A DNA stretch of 35,900 nucleotides from positions 1 through 35,900 of the forward strand of contig NZ_ATVS01000037.1 in NCBI RefSeq assembly GCF_000420845.1, written 5' to 3'. Positions 6,179 to 15,669 of this stretch are shown here, piece by piece. Made by a program: the position numbers and the translations under genes. The stretch's first letter is position 1, and every line of letters starts with the position of its first letter. Source of the DNA: Butyrivibrio sp. AE3009 (GTDB taxonomy: Bacteria > Bacillota > Clostridia > Lachnospirales > Lachnospiraceae). The notes under the pieces are model-generated. The model had not been told where the DNA came from. It worked only from the letters and a program-made list of their open reading frames with translations, and did not search any database.

Positions 6179-9100
6179 TTAGAAAAGACTCATCTGTCCG
6201 TTCATGATCTTATAGTAGCCATGCTCTATCCTCTCATTACCCTCATGCGTCATTATTTCGAAGTTTGAAAGGTTTTGTGCCTTTATAACAAGCTTGATAA
6301 CGCAATCAAAGCAGCCGACAACATCACTCTTATTGATATCTGACAGGCAAATTAGCTGTACATTGAAGTGTTTTGCTATATCAAACATTGGCTTCAAAAG
6401 ATGCGCTGAGGTTATTTTTCCAAAAGGATTATCAAGGATTAGCACACTCTTGACGTTTTTGCTGACAAGCCCTGCTGATGACCTAGTATAATTCATGAGT
6501 GTCAATACCACTGAGAAAAATACCACAAATTTCTCGGCACCGGAACTCTGTGTCAGTGTCTCCTCCCAGCCCTTGTATACAGAGTTTACACTGTTCATAT
6601 CAATCTTATAGACCCTGATCTTTATGGATTCCTGGCGTATGTACTTATGAAGAAGCCTTTCACTTGAGACTAAAGCTCTGGCGCGCTTCTGGATCTGCTT
6701 TTCATCAGCGCCGCTTCGAAGGAGCTCTTTTATCTCATTAGCCCCCTGCTCAATCTCAGTCTTTATCGAAACCTTTGATGCTTCCTCAGATATCTCTTTT
6801 TCCTCAGGAAGATCCATCTTTACCATCTGGGTCTGAGGCTTGCCCGCAAAAATACGAGCCTTTGAACTGGCTGCTATCATGCGAAGGTCAAGATACATCC
6901 TCTTCCCCTGATTCATACACTGGTCTACAATGTCATTAAAGTCATTTTCAATCTCCCTTAGATCAGTCTCAATCCTGCTATTAATCTTCTCTATGGAAGC
7001 TGTCATTGTGCTGATGCTCTCGCTGACCGTATAGAGCCGGTCGCCCTTCATCTCAGAATCATCAAGCATCTCGCCGATGGCACCGAGCTTATTCACTATT
7101 TCAGAAAGAGCTATGTCCTTAAACTCTGCTACTGTTGTTCTTATGCTGCTCTTAAGCTTTTCTTTCTGATATAGGAAGGTTTTCTCTACATAGATTAGAT
7201 TATTATGTATAGACTCCCACTGAGCATCCGGTTTTTCGGAAAGTGTAACAGTCTTTATTATGTCTCCAAACTGAATAGGCTTTAAGACATCTCCTACACG
7301 ATCAAAGATTCTCTCCAGTGAACGTTTTTCCTGCTCAAATGAATCCTTCCTTTCGTTTAACTGCCGTATCTCCTGTTTGGCGGCCTTTACTCTGGCTTTG
7401 AAATCCTCTCCTATCTCATTTTGTGGAAGAGCTACACCGTCAAAATCTTCAAGTGCTTTCCCTGCTGCATCATATCTCTGCTTGGCAGATGCCTCTTTCA
7501 CATTACATTCTCCAAATATGGACCTGGCATTCTCCATTTTCTCTGAAGCTGCTCTCACTGCATCCTTGGCATTTTTGAGGGCTTCAGGTGAAAAATGGAC
7601 CGCTTCATATTCAGCCTTTTCACACTCATAATCACCAAGTTCTTTTTCATATTCAGCTTTGTCCTGCTGTGATTTATTAAGGCTGACTCTGAGATTATCC
7701 AGGCTTTCACTGAGACTCCCCAGAAGAGTCTGGTACTGAGAGTATAGTTCTTCCAATGATCCTTCAACGATTTCTGCTTCCTTTGCACTACCCGTATTCT
7801 CTAAAACTGTGCGGACGCGATCCAAGTGATCAGCCTGCTGCTTACGTTCATTTTCAAATGATGTCAGCTCATCCTGGCACTTAGCCACCTCATCACATGC
7901 TTTTTTATATGAGCTTTCTGAATTTTTCAGGATGACAGATGCTTCCTGCATTTTTGTATACCATTCATTTTCCTTGGTAAGCATTATGCTCAGTTCAGCA
8001 AATGACTCAATCCACATGGTGAGCTCCCTCAAACGCTTTTCTTCATGATTCAGGTCATCCTTAAGGGCATCAATCTTTTCCTTTATCCTTTCCTGTTCTT
8101 CTTCCAGTTCTTTCCTTCTACCCTCCAAAGAAAATATTTTCTCCTGTAGCTCGGCAATAGCTTTTTCCTGTAAAGAGCTCCAGTCCTCAGAATAATCAAA
8201 CTTTTCTACGAGCTTCTTCTCTTCCTCACTGTCCCGCAGCCTTTCGTTAAGACGCTGCAAATTTTCCTCTTTGACTCTTATTTCATCTTCCAATCTGCCA
8301 TAATAACCTGATCTGTCAGCAAAATATTCTTTGTCATAAGCAGCTAGGTGAGAAGCACTTTCCATGTCCCCTGACATAAGAGAATTCACCTGTTCCATAG
8401 TAAAAAGCGGAACAGAGGCAGGAAGCCACTCCACATTCCCCGCAGCCAGAAGCTTTTCCATATCTTTTTCATTATTGAAAAGAAGTGAAAATGCAAATTC
8501 CGGGTGTCGCTCCATAATATCCCTGGCTTTTTCCTGCGTAATGGCACCATTTTCCATAAGACCTGTAATGTATTCTTCACCGGTCTGACACCACACTCCT
8601 GTGGACATCACATATTTCATGATATCCGGCAGAATATGAACATGACCTTCTTTCGCGGCCTTAAGCCTTTCTTCCAAAGACTGCTTGTCCTGCCCATGCT
8701 TTCTGATCTTTGCGCCGGTCATTTCTATTTCTTCCTGCAGTACACTTTTTAGACGACCGGAAAAAATAGTGCTATTTTCAAGGCTATATTTGCTGCAGAT
8801 ATGTATAAGTGAATCCAATAGTGTTCTGTATTCTGAAAGCGCATCCTCAGCAACTTTCTTCTCTTCTGACAACCTGCCAAGTTTAAGCTTTACATCAGCC
8901 AGTTCATCAGGGATTTCATTTTTCCTGTCATCCATAGCCTTTATTTCATTTTGGATTTTTGCTATGGAGACGGCAGTTTGCTCACGATTAGCATCCTGCT
9001 TAATCCGCACATCTTCTATATCTTTTTCAGAGTAGAATCCGTCCAGCATTCTTACCGCTTCAATTTTTAATGTCTTAACTTTGGTATCAGTATTATCTTT

Positions 9101-10558
9101 TGAAGCATTCAGATTGGCAGTAAACTGCGAATGTTTCTCCTTCGCATCGTTCCTTAGCTTTTCAGCCTTTGCCATTTCTGCCCTACTATCACACAGCTCA
9201 TCATTTTTACTCCGAATCTGATTATCCTTCTGATCGATACTCTGTGACAGGGCTTCACTTTCACTTTTGGCCTTCAGCTGGCAAGAGTATTTCAGCCTTG
9301 CTACAGTTTCCGCATCCTCTGAATCGTTCTCTTTTTCCTCAATAAGCTTCTTATATGTTGTTATCTGGCTGTCGGCTTCTAAAATCTGCCTGTAGAGCCT
9401 TGCTGATTGCAGTATATCTTCATCATGCTTTTTTACTTTAGTTTCTTCCCTTGCCTGATCAAGGGCTTCTTTTGCATCCGAAAGAGCATTAGCAGCTACC
9501 TCATATTCACCACTAGCATCGTAGTATTCTTTTGATTTTTCCTCATGTTCTATATGCATGATCTTGGAATCTAAACTCTGGATCTCATTTACAGTTCCAA
9601 ATATACTCTCATCTATGGTTCCAATCTTCCTGCCAATGGAAGCCTTAAAACCGCAGACCTCACCTATACTATCCGATAATTCTTCCCCCGCATTATAAAG
9701 ATCGTCGCTCACCTTACCAAGATCCGACAATTCTTCAATCAATCTTCTATTTGTATCTCTTTCCCTGATGACAGCTTCTTTTTCTGAGATTCTCTTTGCA
9801 TAATTGATAAGCATGGTTTCAAGAGAGGAATCCGTCCCGCTTGAAGCCACACTTTTCATTTTATTCTCGATTGCCGGAATAAAGAATTTGGCGATCAGTT
9901 TGTCTGAAGTTTTTGCGTCATCAAAATACTGGTTCAGTCCACCTTCATCCTTGTTGAGAGCCTCTATTACCGTTTCCCACTCAGATCTGTAAATACCATA
10001 TTCGGAAAGCTCTTTCGTCCATTTAGTACTTTCATCGGATGAATAAACTTCCAGAATACCTCTGCTGGCCTTAGCCTTTTCCCTTACATAGGCAAAAGAT
10101 GCAGGTACATACTTCCCGTTCTCATTTTTGGAAAGCTCCAAAGCCGCTATACTGTAGGAAGAATAACTGTTTTCATAAACAGTCTTAAAGGTATAGTACC
10201 TGATGCTATTTCCCCTCAGGCTCTCATCAGTGTTCTCGCTGGCACTTCCGGCTATGGCAATACCTGTCAGAAGTTTGTCATCACTTCCGTCCAGATTCCA
10301 TTCTATAAGTACAAAAGAATGATCTCCTGGGCGGCCAAAATAATCCTCAATATGTCTTCCGCCTGCCATGGCTCTTGGATGCACAGGCTGCATCATAAGC
10401 TGTACCAGAACCGTCTTTCCTCCACCATTATTCAGGTTAAACAGCGAATTAAGCGCCTCCCCCTTATCTGATGAAAGATCATATAATTCATCAGGGATAA
10501 AACGGTTGCCATCATTATAGTTAAAGTTTACAATCCTGATCTTATTTATCTGCGGCAT
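6179..10558 (-). CDS. jetC: Wadjet JetC, SMC/MukB-like ATPase
   Basis: This 1459-residue protein is the motor of the Wadjet complex, which extrudes DNA loops and directs cleavage of small circular DNA. Walker A is NNGGGKTVLV at about 43-52, followed by a long coiled-coil arm broken near the middle by a hinge-like region (about 640-740). An SGAEK signature lies near 1339 and a Walker B near 1371 (SVLILDNPFGK). The residue after the Walker B aspartate is asparagine rather than the usual glutamate. The protein ends in GQMSLF, which resembles a sliding-clamp-binding motif. The ATG at 10558 is chosen for GAGGGGG eight bases upstream; it overlaps jetB by 17 bases. It is the last gene of the operon. 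Confidence 0.9.
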   Translation of the reverse strand: MPQINKIRIVNFNYNDGNRFIPDELYDLSSDKGEALNSLFNLNNGGGKTVLVQLMMQPVHPRAMAGGRHIEDYFGRPGDHSFVLIEWNLDGSDDKLLTGIAIAGSASENTDESLRGNSIRYYTFKTVYENSYSSYSIAALELSKNENGKYVPASFAYVREKAKASRGILEVYSSDESTKWTKELSEYGIYRSEWETVIEALNKDEGGLNQYFDDAKTSDKLIAKFFIPAIENKMKSVASSGTDSSLETMLINYAKRISEKEAVIRERDTNRRLIEELSDLGKVSDDLYNAGEELSDSIGEVCGFKASIGRKIGTIDESIFGTVNEIQSLDSKIMHIEHEEKSKEYYDASGEYEVAANALSDAKEALDQAREETKVKKHDEDILQSARLYRQILEADSQITTYKKLIEEKENDSEDAETVARLKYSCQLKAKSESEALSQSIDQKDNQIRSKNDELCDSRAEMAKAEKLRNDAKEKHSQFTANLNASKDNTDTKVKTLKIEAVRMLDGFYSEKDIEDVRIKQDANREQTAVSIAKIQNEIKAMDDRKNEIPDELADVKLKLGRLSEEKKVAEDALSEYRTLLDSLIHICSKYSLENSTIFSGRLKSVLQEEIEMTGAKIRKHGQDKQSLEERLKAAKEGHVHILPDIMKYVMSTGVWCQTGEEYITGLMENGAITQEKARDIMERHPEFAFSLLFNNEKDMEKLLAAGNVEWLPASVPLFTMEQVNSLMSGDMESASHLAAYDKEYFADRSGYYGRLEDEIRVKEENLQRLNERLRDSEEEKKLVEKFDYSEDWSSLQEKAIAELQEKIFSLEGRRKELEEEQERIKEKIDALKDDLNHEEKRLRELTMWIESFAELSIMLTKENEWYTKMQEASVILKNSESSYKKACDEVAKCQDELTSFENERKQQADHLDRVRTVLENTGSAKEAEIVEGSLEELYSQYQTLLGSLSESLDNLRVSLNKSQQDKAEYEKELGDYECEKAEYEAVHFSPEALKNAKDAVRAASEKMENARSIFGECNVKEASAKQRYDAAGKALEDFDGVALPQNEIGEDFKARVKAAKQEIRQLNERKDSFEQEKRSLERIFDRVGDVLKPIQFGDIIKTVTLSEKPDAQWESIHNNLIYVEKTFLYQKEKLKSSIRTTVAEFKDIALSEIVNKLGAIGEMLDDSEMKGDRLYTVSESISTMTASIEKINSRIETDLREIENDFNDIVDQCMNQGKRMYLDLRMIAASSKARIFAGKPQTQMVKMDLPEEKEISEEASKVSIKTEIEQGANEIKELLRSGADEKQIQKRARALVSSERLLHKYIRQESIKIRVYKIDMNSVNSVYKGWEETLTQSSGAEKFVVFFSVVLTLMNYTRSSAGLVSKNVKSVLILDNPFGKITSAHLLKPMFDIAKHFNVQLICLSDINKSDVVGCFDCVIKLVIKAQNLSNFEIMTHEGNERIEHGYYKIMNGQMSLF

Positions 10559-11249
10559 GTTTGTCCCCCTCAATCCATGAGTTTATCATCTGAACACGCT
10601 CTTTCCTGAGAACATATGGCATAAGATCCTTTGTTTTCTTTGTAGGAGTCACTCTTCCATCATCGCCCTCTACAAAAAGATCATCTGCCCGAAGCTTAAG
10701 AATGATTTTATTTACAACACCATAACGGTCATCTACCCTTCTGCTTGCAGGATCCCCTTCCTTTTTACCAAGCCAGTCTTCTGCCAGCATAAAAAAGCTA
10801 TCACTGAAATCTTCCGTCTTATCCTCGCCATCTACGCCCTTTTGTGTCACGTTGATACAGTGTTCTGTAAAATCCTTTATCAGGTCTTCCTTTGTGATAA
10901 ATTCCCTGACAAGAGCATCTGAATCTTCTCCCTTAAAAAAAGTATACAGCACAAAAATAGCAAGATAATTGAGCAAATACAGATCCCTTGTCCTAACATC
11001 ACTACCGGCCTTGATATCAGACCTGTAATCAATATTGTTTTTTAGAAAAAGATCATTATCCTGGGTCGGTACCATGTAAATCCGATTCTGTGCAGGAATT
11101 ATTTCAAACCCAAGCTCAGCACCCATCTGATCCAGTTCGTCTCTTGCTTCAGGATCCTCTACAAATCCCCATAATACGCTGTTATCATCACGATCTATCC
11201 AGCCTTTTTTCATAAGCTCATGATAGAGCTTAAGCGCACTTTTATTCAT
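10542..11249 (-). CDS. jetB: Wadjet JetB, MukE-like subunit (DUF6063 type)
   Basis: A 235-residue acidic protein without catalytic motifs, built like the tandem winged-helix MukE/MksE family. It binds the kleisin JetA and the SMC arms in MukBEF-type complexes. The opening ([18 protein letters not shown]) and the C-terminal winged-helix-like region ([16 protein letters not shown], then [11 protein letters not shown]) fit the Clostridia JetB family I know as DUF6063. The ATG overlaps the jetA stop as ATGA and the stop lies inside the start of jetC, so the three subunits are translationally coupled. Position between a JetA-like and a JetC-like gene makes the assignment firm even though its sequence is weakly conserved. 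Confidence 0.85.
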   Translation of the reverse strand: MNKSALKLYHELMKKGWIDRDDNSVLWGFVEDPEARDELDQMGAELGFEIIPAQNRIYMVPTQDNDLFLKNNIDYRSDIKAGSDVRTRDLYLLNYLAIFVLYTFFKGEDSDALVREFITKEDLIKDFTEHCINVTQKGVDGEDKTEDFSDSFFMLAEDWLGKKEGDPASRRVDDRYGVVNKIILKLRADDLFVEGDDGRVTPTKKTKDLMPYVLRKERVQMINSWIEGDKHAADK

Positions 11250-12793
11250 CGTTCTACCTCAACTGTAAAATTAGTCATTTCTATTGTCACCTGCGTTTCC
11301 CCATCATCCACAGTAAACTCGCATTTCTGATCAGATGTAGAAAATGTTATTTTCTTCATGTTCAGATAATTCTGTGGCATATTGCTAAGAACCCAGAGAA
11401 GGTCGAACTCGCCAAGTGGTTCTTTAGCAAACAAACTCTCATCGCCATGGAGCGCCTCAAAATCAATCTCTCTTTTCTGATATATGGTCATAAGTGTATT
11501 AGGAAGAGCACTTTCCTTATTCCATTTCATAAGTTCATCCATTGAAAGCGTCCTTATGAACTTCTTTATCTCAAAAGAGCTTTCTTTCTGAAGAAATGCA
11601 AAAAACGCTGTGCATATTTCCATGTATATTTCGTTTCTTTTCCTGCCCAGTTCCTCAGCTTTTATGTCAGCATCATCTATGCTGAGCCCCTTGTCTTCTT
11701 CCTCATTACTTATGGTTCCGCAGGCTGCATAGAAGTTTTCTATACTGAATTTCTTATCAAACTCCGGACTGAGTAGCGGCTCCATGATTGTATATACTGC
11801 ATCCCCCAGTCCATCTCCCATTTTTCGGAGTTTCACCATAATGTCCTGCTCAAAGTTCATACGTTCAAAGCTTTTTATAACAAAGCTGTCCCGCAGCATC
11901 TGCTTATAGCTTTCCGAAACAGAGCTTTTGGCATTAATAAGGGACCGCTGCTCCAATATGGTAATATCCAGATTCTTATTGATTTCATTAAGAGATTTCA
12001 GATTTTTCCTGGCTTCTTCAGTATCAGCACCATTATCAAGTGCGCTCCTTATGGCCTCTGCCTCCTTGCGGGCATTCTTCTGAATCTCTTCCAGTTCCTT
12101 CTGCTCATCATACATAAGGTTTCTGAACTGGCCCACTATTCTCTCGTACTCATCAACTGTTATCTTTGCAATGTTTTCCCGGCATCGCATTATGAAATCA
12201 TCCATGCTGTGACTCATGTTTCGGAGCCTTGCAACCAGCTCCCTGCTCTGGGAAAGTGCCTCGGAATAATTCTTACGCTTCATGTATTCCTGCATCTTAA
12301 AGCGGGTTACAGAATAATCCAGTTCAGACTCTATTTCTTTTGATCTGTAAAGGAAGTCAAAAACATCATCTGTCAGATGATAAGAACCCTTTTCCTCATT
12401 GACAAGGCGGATTGGCATCTTCTTAAAGCTTTCCGAATCCGCGTAAAATGTATTGTATTCAATGAGCTTCCCGTTATTCTGAAGAACATTTACTACAATG
12501 AAACTGGCAAGTTTATAAGTGTCAATTTCATATTCTTCAGGTACAATCTGGATTATGCTGTCAAGAAATCCGGCAATGTCCTTAAGTGTGCAAGACTGTC
12601 TGTCACTCAAAGTACGCTCCTTGATATACAAAAGAACAGCAACCACAAGATTATTTATATAATCGTAATCTCCACCGAACATCTTCTTTATATCATCCGG
12701 ATAGCTTGTAATAGTGATACTCCTGACGATATCAATAAACTTCATTCTGTTCTGAAAATCCGAAAGCATCTCTTTTATGTCAGAACGAAGCAT
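11246..12793 (-). CDS. jetA: Wadjet JetA, MukF-like kleisin (DUF5716 type)
   Basis: This 515-residue protein is the kleisin that would bridge JetC heads and JetB. It has an N-terminal winged-helix region (about 1-130), a helical middle with a coiled coil at about 190-300 ([20 protein letters not shown]) and a C-terminal beta-rich head-binding domain ending in [14 protein letters not shown]. That order is typical of MukF-like Wadjet subunits. The ATG at 12793 follows GGAGGTG at normal spacing; a TTG one codon earlier is less likely. The gene begins 64 bases after the jetD stop and overlaps jetB by four bases. Confidence 0.87.
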   Translation of the reverse strand: MLRSDIKEMLSDFQNRMKFIDIVRSITITSYPDDIKKMFGGDYDYINNLVVAVLLYIKERTLSDRQSCTLKDIAGFLDSIIQIVPEEYEIDTYKLASFIVVNVLQNNGKLIEYNTFYADSESFKKMPIRLVNEEKGSYHLTDDVFDFLYRSKEIESELDYSVTRFKMQEYMKRKNYSEALSQSRELVARLRNMSHSMDDFIMRCRENIAKITVDEYERIVGQFRNLMYDEQKELEEIQKNARKEAEAIRSALDNGADTEEARKNLKSLNEINKNLDITILEQRSLINAKSSVSESYKQMLRDSFVIKSFERMNFEQDIMVKLRKMGDGLGDAVYTIMEPLLSPEFDKKFSIENFYAACGTISNEEEDKGLSIDDADIKAEELGRKRNEIYMEICTAFFAFLQKESSFEIKKFIRTLSMDELMKWNKESALPNTLMTIYQKREIDFEALHGDESLFAKEPLGEFDLLWVLSNMPQNYLNMKKITFSTSDQKCEFTVDDGETQVTIEMTNFTVEVER

Positions 12794-12857
12794 CAATCTT
12801 CACCTCCATTTCATTACGGATACAGTCTCTCATCAGCTCGTGCCTCGCTGTGGTCGA

Positions 12858-13886
12858 CTAGCAACCTTCTTTCAAATACTTGTATGATATTATCTCCTGT
12901 GGAATAAGCTTATTATTATCAAATATGTCCGTTAGGAAGTTCCGTTCATCATCGGAGAACTCATTGATAAGATCATCAAAACACATGCCCTGTTTCTTGG
13001 AAGACGGACTATCCTCCAGTTCTGTATCCCTTGCTCTTTCTATCATTTTTCTATATCCGGGCACAAACAAAGATATATCAAGCCTGTCGTTGGCATCTTT
13101 TGTTCTTCTGAATATGTCAAAGCCTTCTCTGTCAATATCTCCCCAGTACAGGAACTTCACATCAGGATCACCCATGAATTTAACATACTCTTCAAGAGCT
13201 CCCGTTCTGTCAGAAACCTTATTTCCTTCGCCATAAACAACTCCGTCAATTGCTACTCCAAACAGACTTCTTACACCATCCTCAAACATACGCCTTCGGA
13301 TGTTGAACCATATATCCTTGTTCTCGCAGATAAGAAGTGCCATGTGATCTTTCCTGACTGGAATATAATCATGAAAACAATATTCCGGCGTGTCATAGAA
13401 TCCCAGTTCTGACTCAGTAATCTGCAGCTTCCGCAAAAGCGTTTTCACTATACTGTCATCAAGAGTTTTTTCATGTCCAAATATCTCAAAGGAACGCTCT
13501 TTTCTGGATATAAAAGTCACATCTTTATCACCAAACAAATATGCACTAAGGCATTCAATAACAGCCCTATTCTTTTGAAATTCCAAAGGATTTGCAGATA
13601 AATACCCACTCCTTAGCAGTAGTGGATGCAACTTTCTTATTTCGTCTATGGTTTCATTATCAGCTTCCTCTTTTACCAAGATCCTGTATTTCTTGTATAG
13701 TGGATAGCTAATATTGCCGTTTTTGCCGGAATTCTTAACCGGTTCAATATACCCCAGTTCGCATACTTCCTGTATCCTTGTATATAAATTCCTAACATCT
13801 GATGAAACCGTATTAGTGACAGAAGACAGTTCTTCAAGTGTTATAGTCCTTTTCCCAAATCTCTGAAGTTTTGCCTTGATATCCAT
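12858..13886 (-). CDS. jetD: Wadjet JetD, Toprim DNA nuclease subunit
   Basis: This 342-residue protein is the nuclease that cuts circular DNA when the SMC complex stalls. The N-terminal half has winged-helix character (about 1-70). The C-terminal Toprim domain shows the conserved glutamate in LICENKDIWF (Glu188), a GVVYGEGNK loop (215-223) and the DxD motif YWGDIDREGF (Asp250, Asp252), the set expected for JetD (DUF2220/DUF3322 families). It is first in the operon. In the arrangement I know best jetD is last, so gene order may indicate a different Wadjet type. The ribosome site is weak (AAAGG at long spacing), which may keep the nuclease scarce. Confidence 0.88.
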   Translation of the reverse strand: MDIKAKLQRFGKRTITLEELSSVTNTVSSDVRNLYTRIQEVCELGYIEPVKNSGKNGNISYPLYKKYRILVKEEADNETIDEIRKLHPLLLRSGYLSANPLEFQKNRAVIECLSAYLFGDKDVTFISRKERSFEIFGHEKTLDDSIVKTLLRKLQITESELGFYDTPEYCFHDYIPVRKDHMALLICENKDIWFNIRRRMFEDGVRSLFGVAIDGVVYGEGNKVSDRTGALEEYVKFMGDPDVKFLYWGDIDREGFDIFRRTKDANDRLDISLFVPGYRKMIERARDTELEDSPSSKKQGMCFDDLINEFSDDERNFLTDIFDNNKLIPQEIISYKYLKEGC

Positions 13887-13960
13887 GCTTTACCGACCTT
13901 TACTCACCTTGTCATTACAAAAATGCTCCAATAGTAATATGCTAGCACGTTTGTTGCATA

Positions 13961-13993
13961 AGTGTCGTGTTTTTTATAATCATTCTGTATAAT
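13961..13993. repeat. Copy A of a short repeat that brackets the rep-par block
   Basis: AGTGTCGTGTTTT starts at 13961 and continues TTATAATCA. The same 13 bases recur at 17915-17927 (copy B), and a variant with TATAATCA occurs at 18406-18432 (copy C), all in one orientation. It lies between jetD and the last gene of the replication block. Meaning unknown. Confidence 0.5.
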
Positions 13994-14000
13994 TGCAGCT

Positions 14001-14294
14001 TTATGATGCTATTATATCGCCCAATTTTGCTCCGATTCCTTCAAGCATGGTTCCGACGGCTACTGTTGCAAAACTGATCAGGAATCCTGCAAAAGACATG
14101 CCAACTGATATTGCGACGCACCCCCACATGTGCTTACATGCATACATGACTATGATTGCCAACATGACAAGATAGAACAATCCCAAAATCACACACCCGA
14201 TCTTAGATAAAACATCTACCCACGTTCTTATAAAGCCAACTGCAATAAAGACCGGAAGCAATAATATTTTTACAAAAAGCTTCAACACGAACAT
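14001..14294 (-). CDS. Small membrane protein of the replication block
   Basis: The 97-residue product has no recognisable family. It contains at least three hydrophobic stretches: LFVKILLLPVFIAVGF, VILGLFYLVMLAIIVMYA and VAISVGMSFAGFLISFATVA. The ATG at 14294 has GGAGGG five bases upstream and lies one base after the repA stop, so it is almost certainly the last gene of the par-rep operon. A membrane-anchored partner for plasmid maintenance or exclusion is possible, but the sequence does not show it. Confidence 0.75.
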   Translation of the reverse strand: MFVLKLFVKILLLPVFIAVGFIRTWVDVLSKIGCVILGLFYLVMLAIIVMYACKHMWGCVAISVGMSFAGFLISFATVAVGTMLEGIGAKLGDIIAS

Positions 14295-14295
14295 T

Positions 14296-15246
14296 TTATC
14301 CCTCCATTTGTTTAACTGCATATTCTGCCATATCATGGCTTACTTCAGCTGCAAAATACCCACTCATAGTCGTAGGCGCATTAAACAGTGCTGCTAAAAG
14401 ATATTTTTTAATATTCCTGATCTTAGTCGTATTATCTTTCATGCAACCAAGGACATACTCCATATGCATGTGATTCAGCTTCAGGAATTTTTGCCTTACA
14501 AGTTTTGTCGGGTATTCATTGCTTGCAATAACAATTGTTTTATTTCTGCACAGAACTGTTTCCAAAACAAGATCGTAGATTCCATCGATATCCTCACTAT
14601 CCATGGGATATCTTTGCTTCATAAGATCCAATGATAAATTTTCTCTGATAAGTTCTGCATACGCATCATACTCGTCATCTTCATCGTTTTCCATCGATTC
14701 GATAGGACTTATAACTAACTCAGTATTATTAATATCATTATAATTACCCCGTGGAATCTGCGTTTCTAGACCATCATTTTTTGTTGGTTCAGAACCGTAT
14801 TTCCCGTTGGTCTGACAATGATTGTCCTTATTAAAATTCCTGACCTTCTTCCCTGAACCGTGATTTTCATCGGTCTGCCCTCTATCTTTTTCCACAAAAT
14901 TCTTCACATAGATAATATCCGGATTACCCTGACCCTGCTTTTTTCTCTCGATAAGTCCATGCCTCTCTAAATCCCCAAAAAGCATTCTCGTCTTGGTTTC
15001 TCCACAATTCAATAATTCCATGGCTTCATTCTGGCTAAAATAGATAAATGCTCTCTGTTTCTTATCAAACCATTCATTTTTCCGGGACAGAGACATCCTA
15101 TCCAGCAGTAATCCATATAGCATCTTAGCTTCTGTTTTCATTTTAGAAAAGCGATCATTTGTCACAAGAAACTTTGGTATTCTGTAAAAGCAGACCATAT
15201 CAGTCTCATGATTATAAAAATAATCAAATATGATCTTTTCGCTCAT
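14296..15246 (-). CDS. repA: RepA_N-type plasmid replication initiator
   Basis: The 316-residue protein starts MSEKIIFDYFY and has the RepA_N winged-helix domain at about residues 15-110 (FLVTNDRFSKMKTEAKMLYG, LLLDRMSLSRKNEWFD, GETKTRMLFGDLERHGLI). A polar linker (about 115-170) follows, then a C-terminal helical domain like that of Clostridia RepA proteins (DUF6017 type, TIRN-like KIRNIKKYLLAALFNAP). Such proteins start replication of low-copy theta plasmids and of some integrative elements; the origin usually lies inside the gene. The ATG at 15246 is chosen over a TTG six codons earlier because AGGGAG lies just upstream. Iteron-like repeats lie in the linker-coding part. Confidence 0.85.
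   Translation of the reverse strand: MSEKIIFDYFYNHETDMVCFYRIPKFLVTNDRFSKMKTEAKMLYGLLLDRMSLSRKNEWFDKKQRAFIYFSQNEAMELLNCGETKTRMLFGDLERHGLIERKKQGQGNPDIIYVKNFVEKDRGQTDENHGSGKKVRNFNKDNHCQTNGKYGSEPTKNDGLETQIPRGNYNDINNTELVISPIESMENDEDDEYDAYAELIRENLSLDLMKQRYPMDSEDIDGIYDLVLETVLCRNKTIVIASNEYPTKLVRQKFLKLNHMHMEYVLGCMKDNTTKIRNIKKYLLAALFNAPTTMSGYFAAEVSHDMAEYAVKQMEG
14792..14877. repeat. Iteron-like direct repeats inside repA, candidate replication origin
   Basis: Two 23-bp direct repeats, 14792-14814 and 14855-14877, agree at 17 of 23 positions (GAACCG....GGTCTG on the plus strand) and are 63 bp apart. GACAATGATTGTC, a near-perfect palindrome, begins at the last base of the first repeat. RepA_N plasmids carry their origin as repeats in the middle of the initiator gene, which is exactly this place. 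Confidence 0.5.
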
Positions 15247-15300
15247 TTCTTCTTCTCCCTTCAATAGCTCTCTATAGACTCAAGTGGTGCAATTTATGCA

Positions 15301-15669
15301 CTAGTTCATCACAGAAAGTCTTTGTCTTTTTGCAAAGTTCTTAACATAAATACGGTTTGCTCGTCCCTTTTGCGATCTGTCTATGACAATTAAGCCAATG
15401 CCTTCTAACTCAGATACACAGTTGATAATCTTATGCCGGGAGCACCCAATGTCATCTGCCATATCTGTCAGAGTATATTCCAGATAGGCCCTGTTCATTT
15501 CGTCAAACCAGCCGTTATTACTAACATCCCCCATCTTTTCAAGCAGTATGCCATACAGCATCTTGGCACTATCAGAAAGATGTGAAAAATCCTTATCATA
15601 TATAAGGGCTTTCGGCACACATATATGATCAAATTGTTCTGCCTGCTCTCTATAAAAGTATTCCATCAT
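15301..15669 (-). CDS. Short RepA_N-domain paralogue
   Basis: This 122-residue protein consists almost only of the RepA_N winged helix: VPKALIYDKDFSHLSDSAKM, LYGILLEKMG, then HKIINCVSELEGIGLIVIDR. It aligns through its whole length with the N-terminal part of the initiator downstream, including the ending YVKNF, and lacks the C-terminal domain. Its start ATG overlaps the parB stop (ATGATG), and repA starts 54 bases after it. It might bind the same DNA repeats and regulate replication or copy number, or be a leftover of a duplicated initiator. The intact frame and coupling favour a working regulator. Confidence 0.75.
   Translation of the reverse strand: MMEYFYREQAEQFDHICVPKALIYDKDFSHLSDSAKMLYGILLEKMGDVSNNGWFDEMNRAYLEYTLTDMADDIGCSRHKIINCVSELEGIGLIVIDRSQKGRANRIYVKNFAKRQRLSVMN

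Noticed and set aside
7377..9035. Plus-strand open frames opposite jetC
   Set aside because: They are the low-complexity reverse readings of the coiled-coil gene, without ribosome sites or recognisable protein features.
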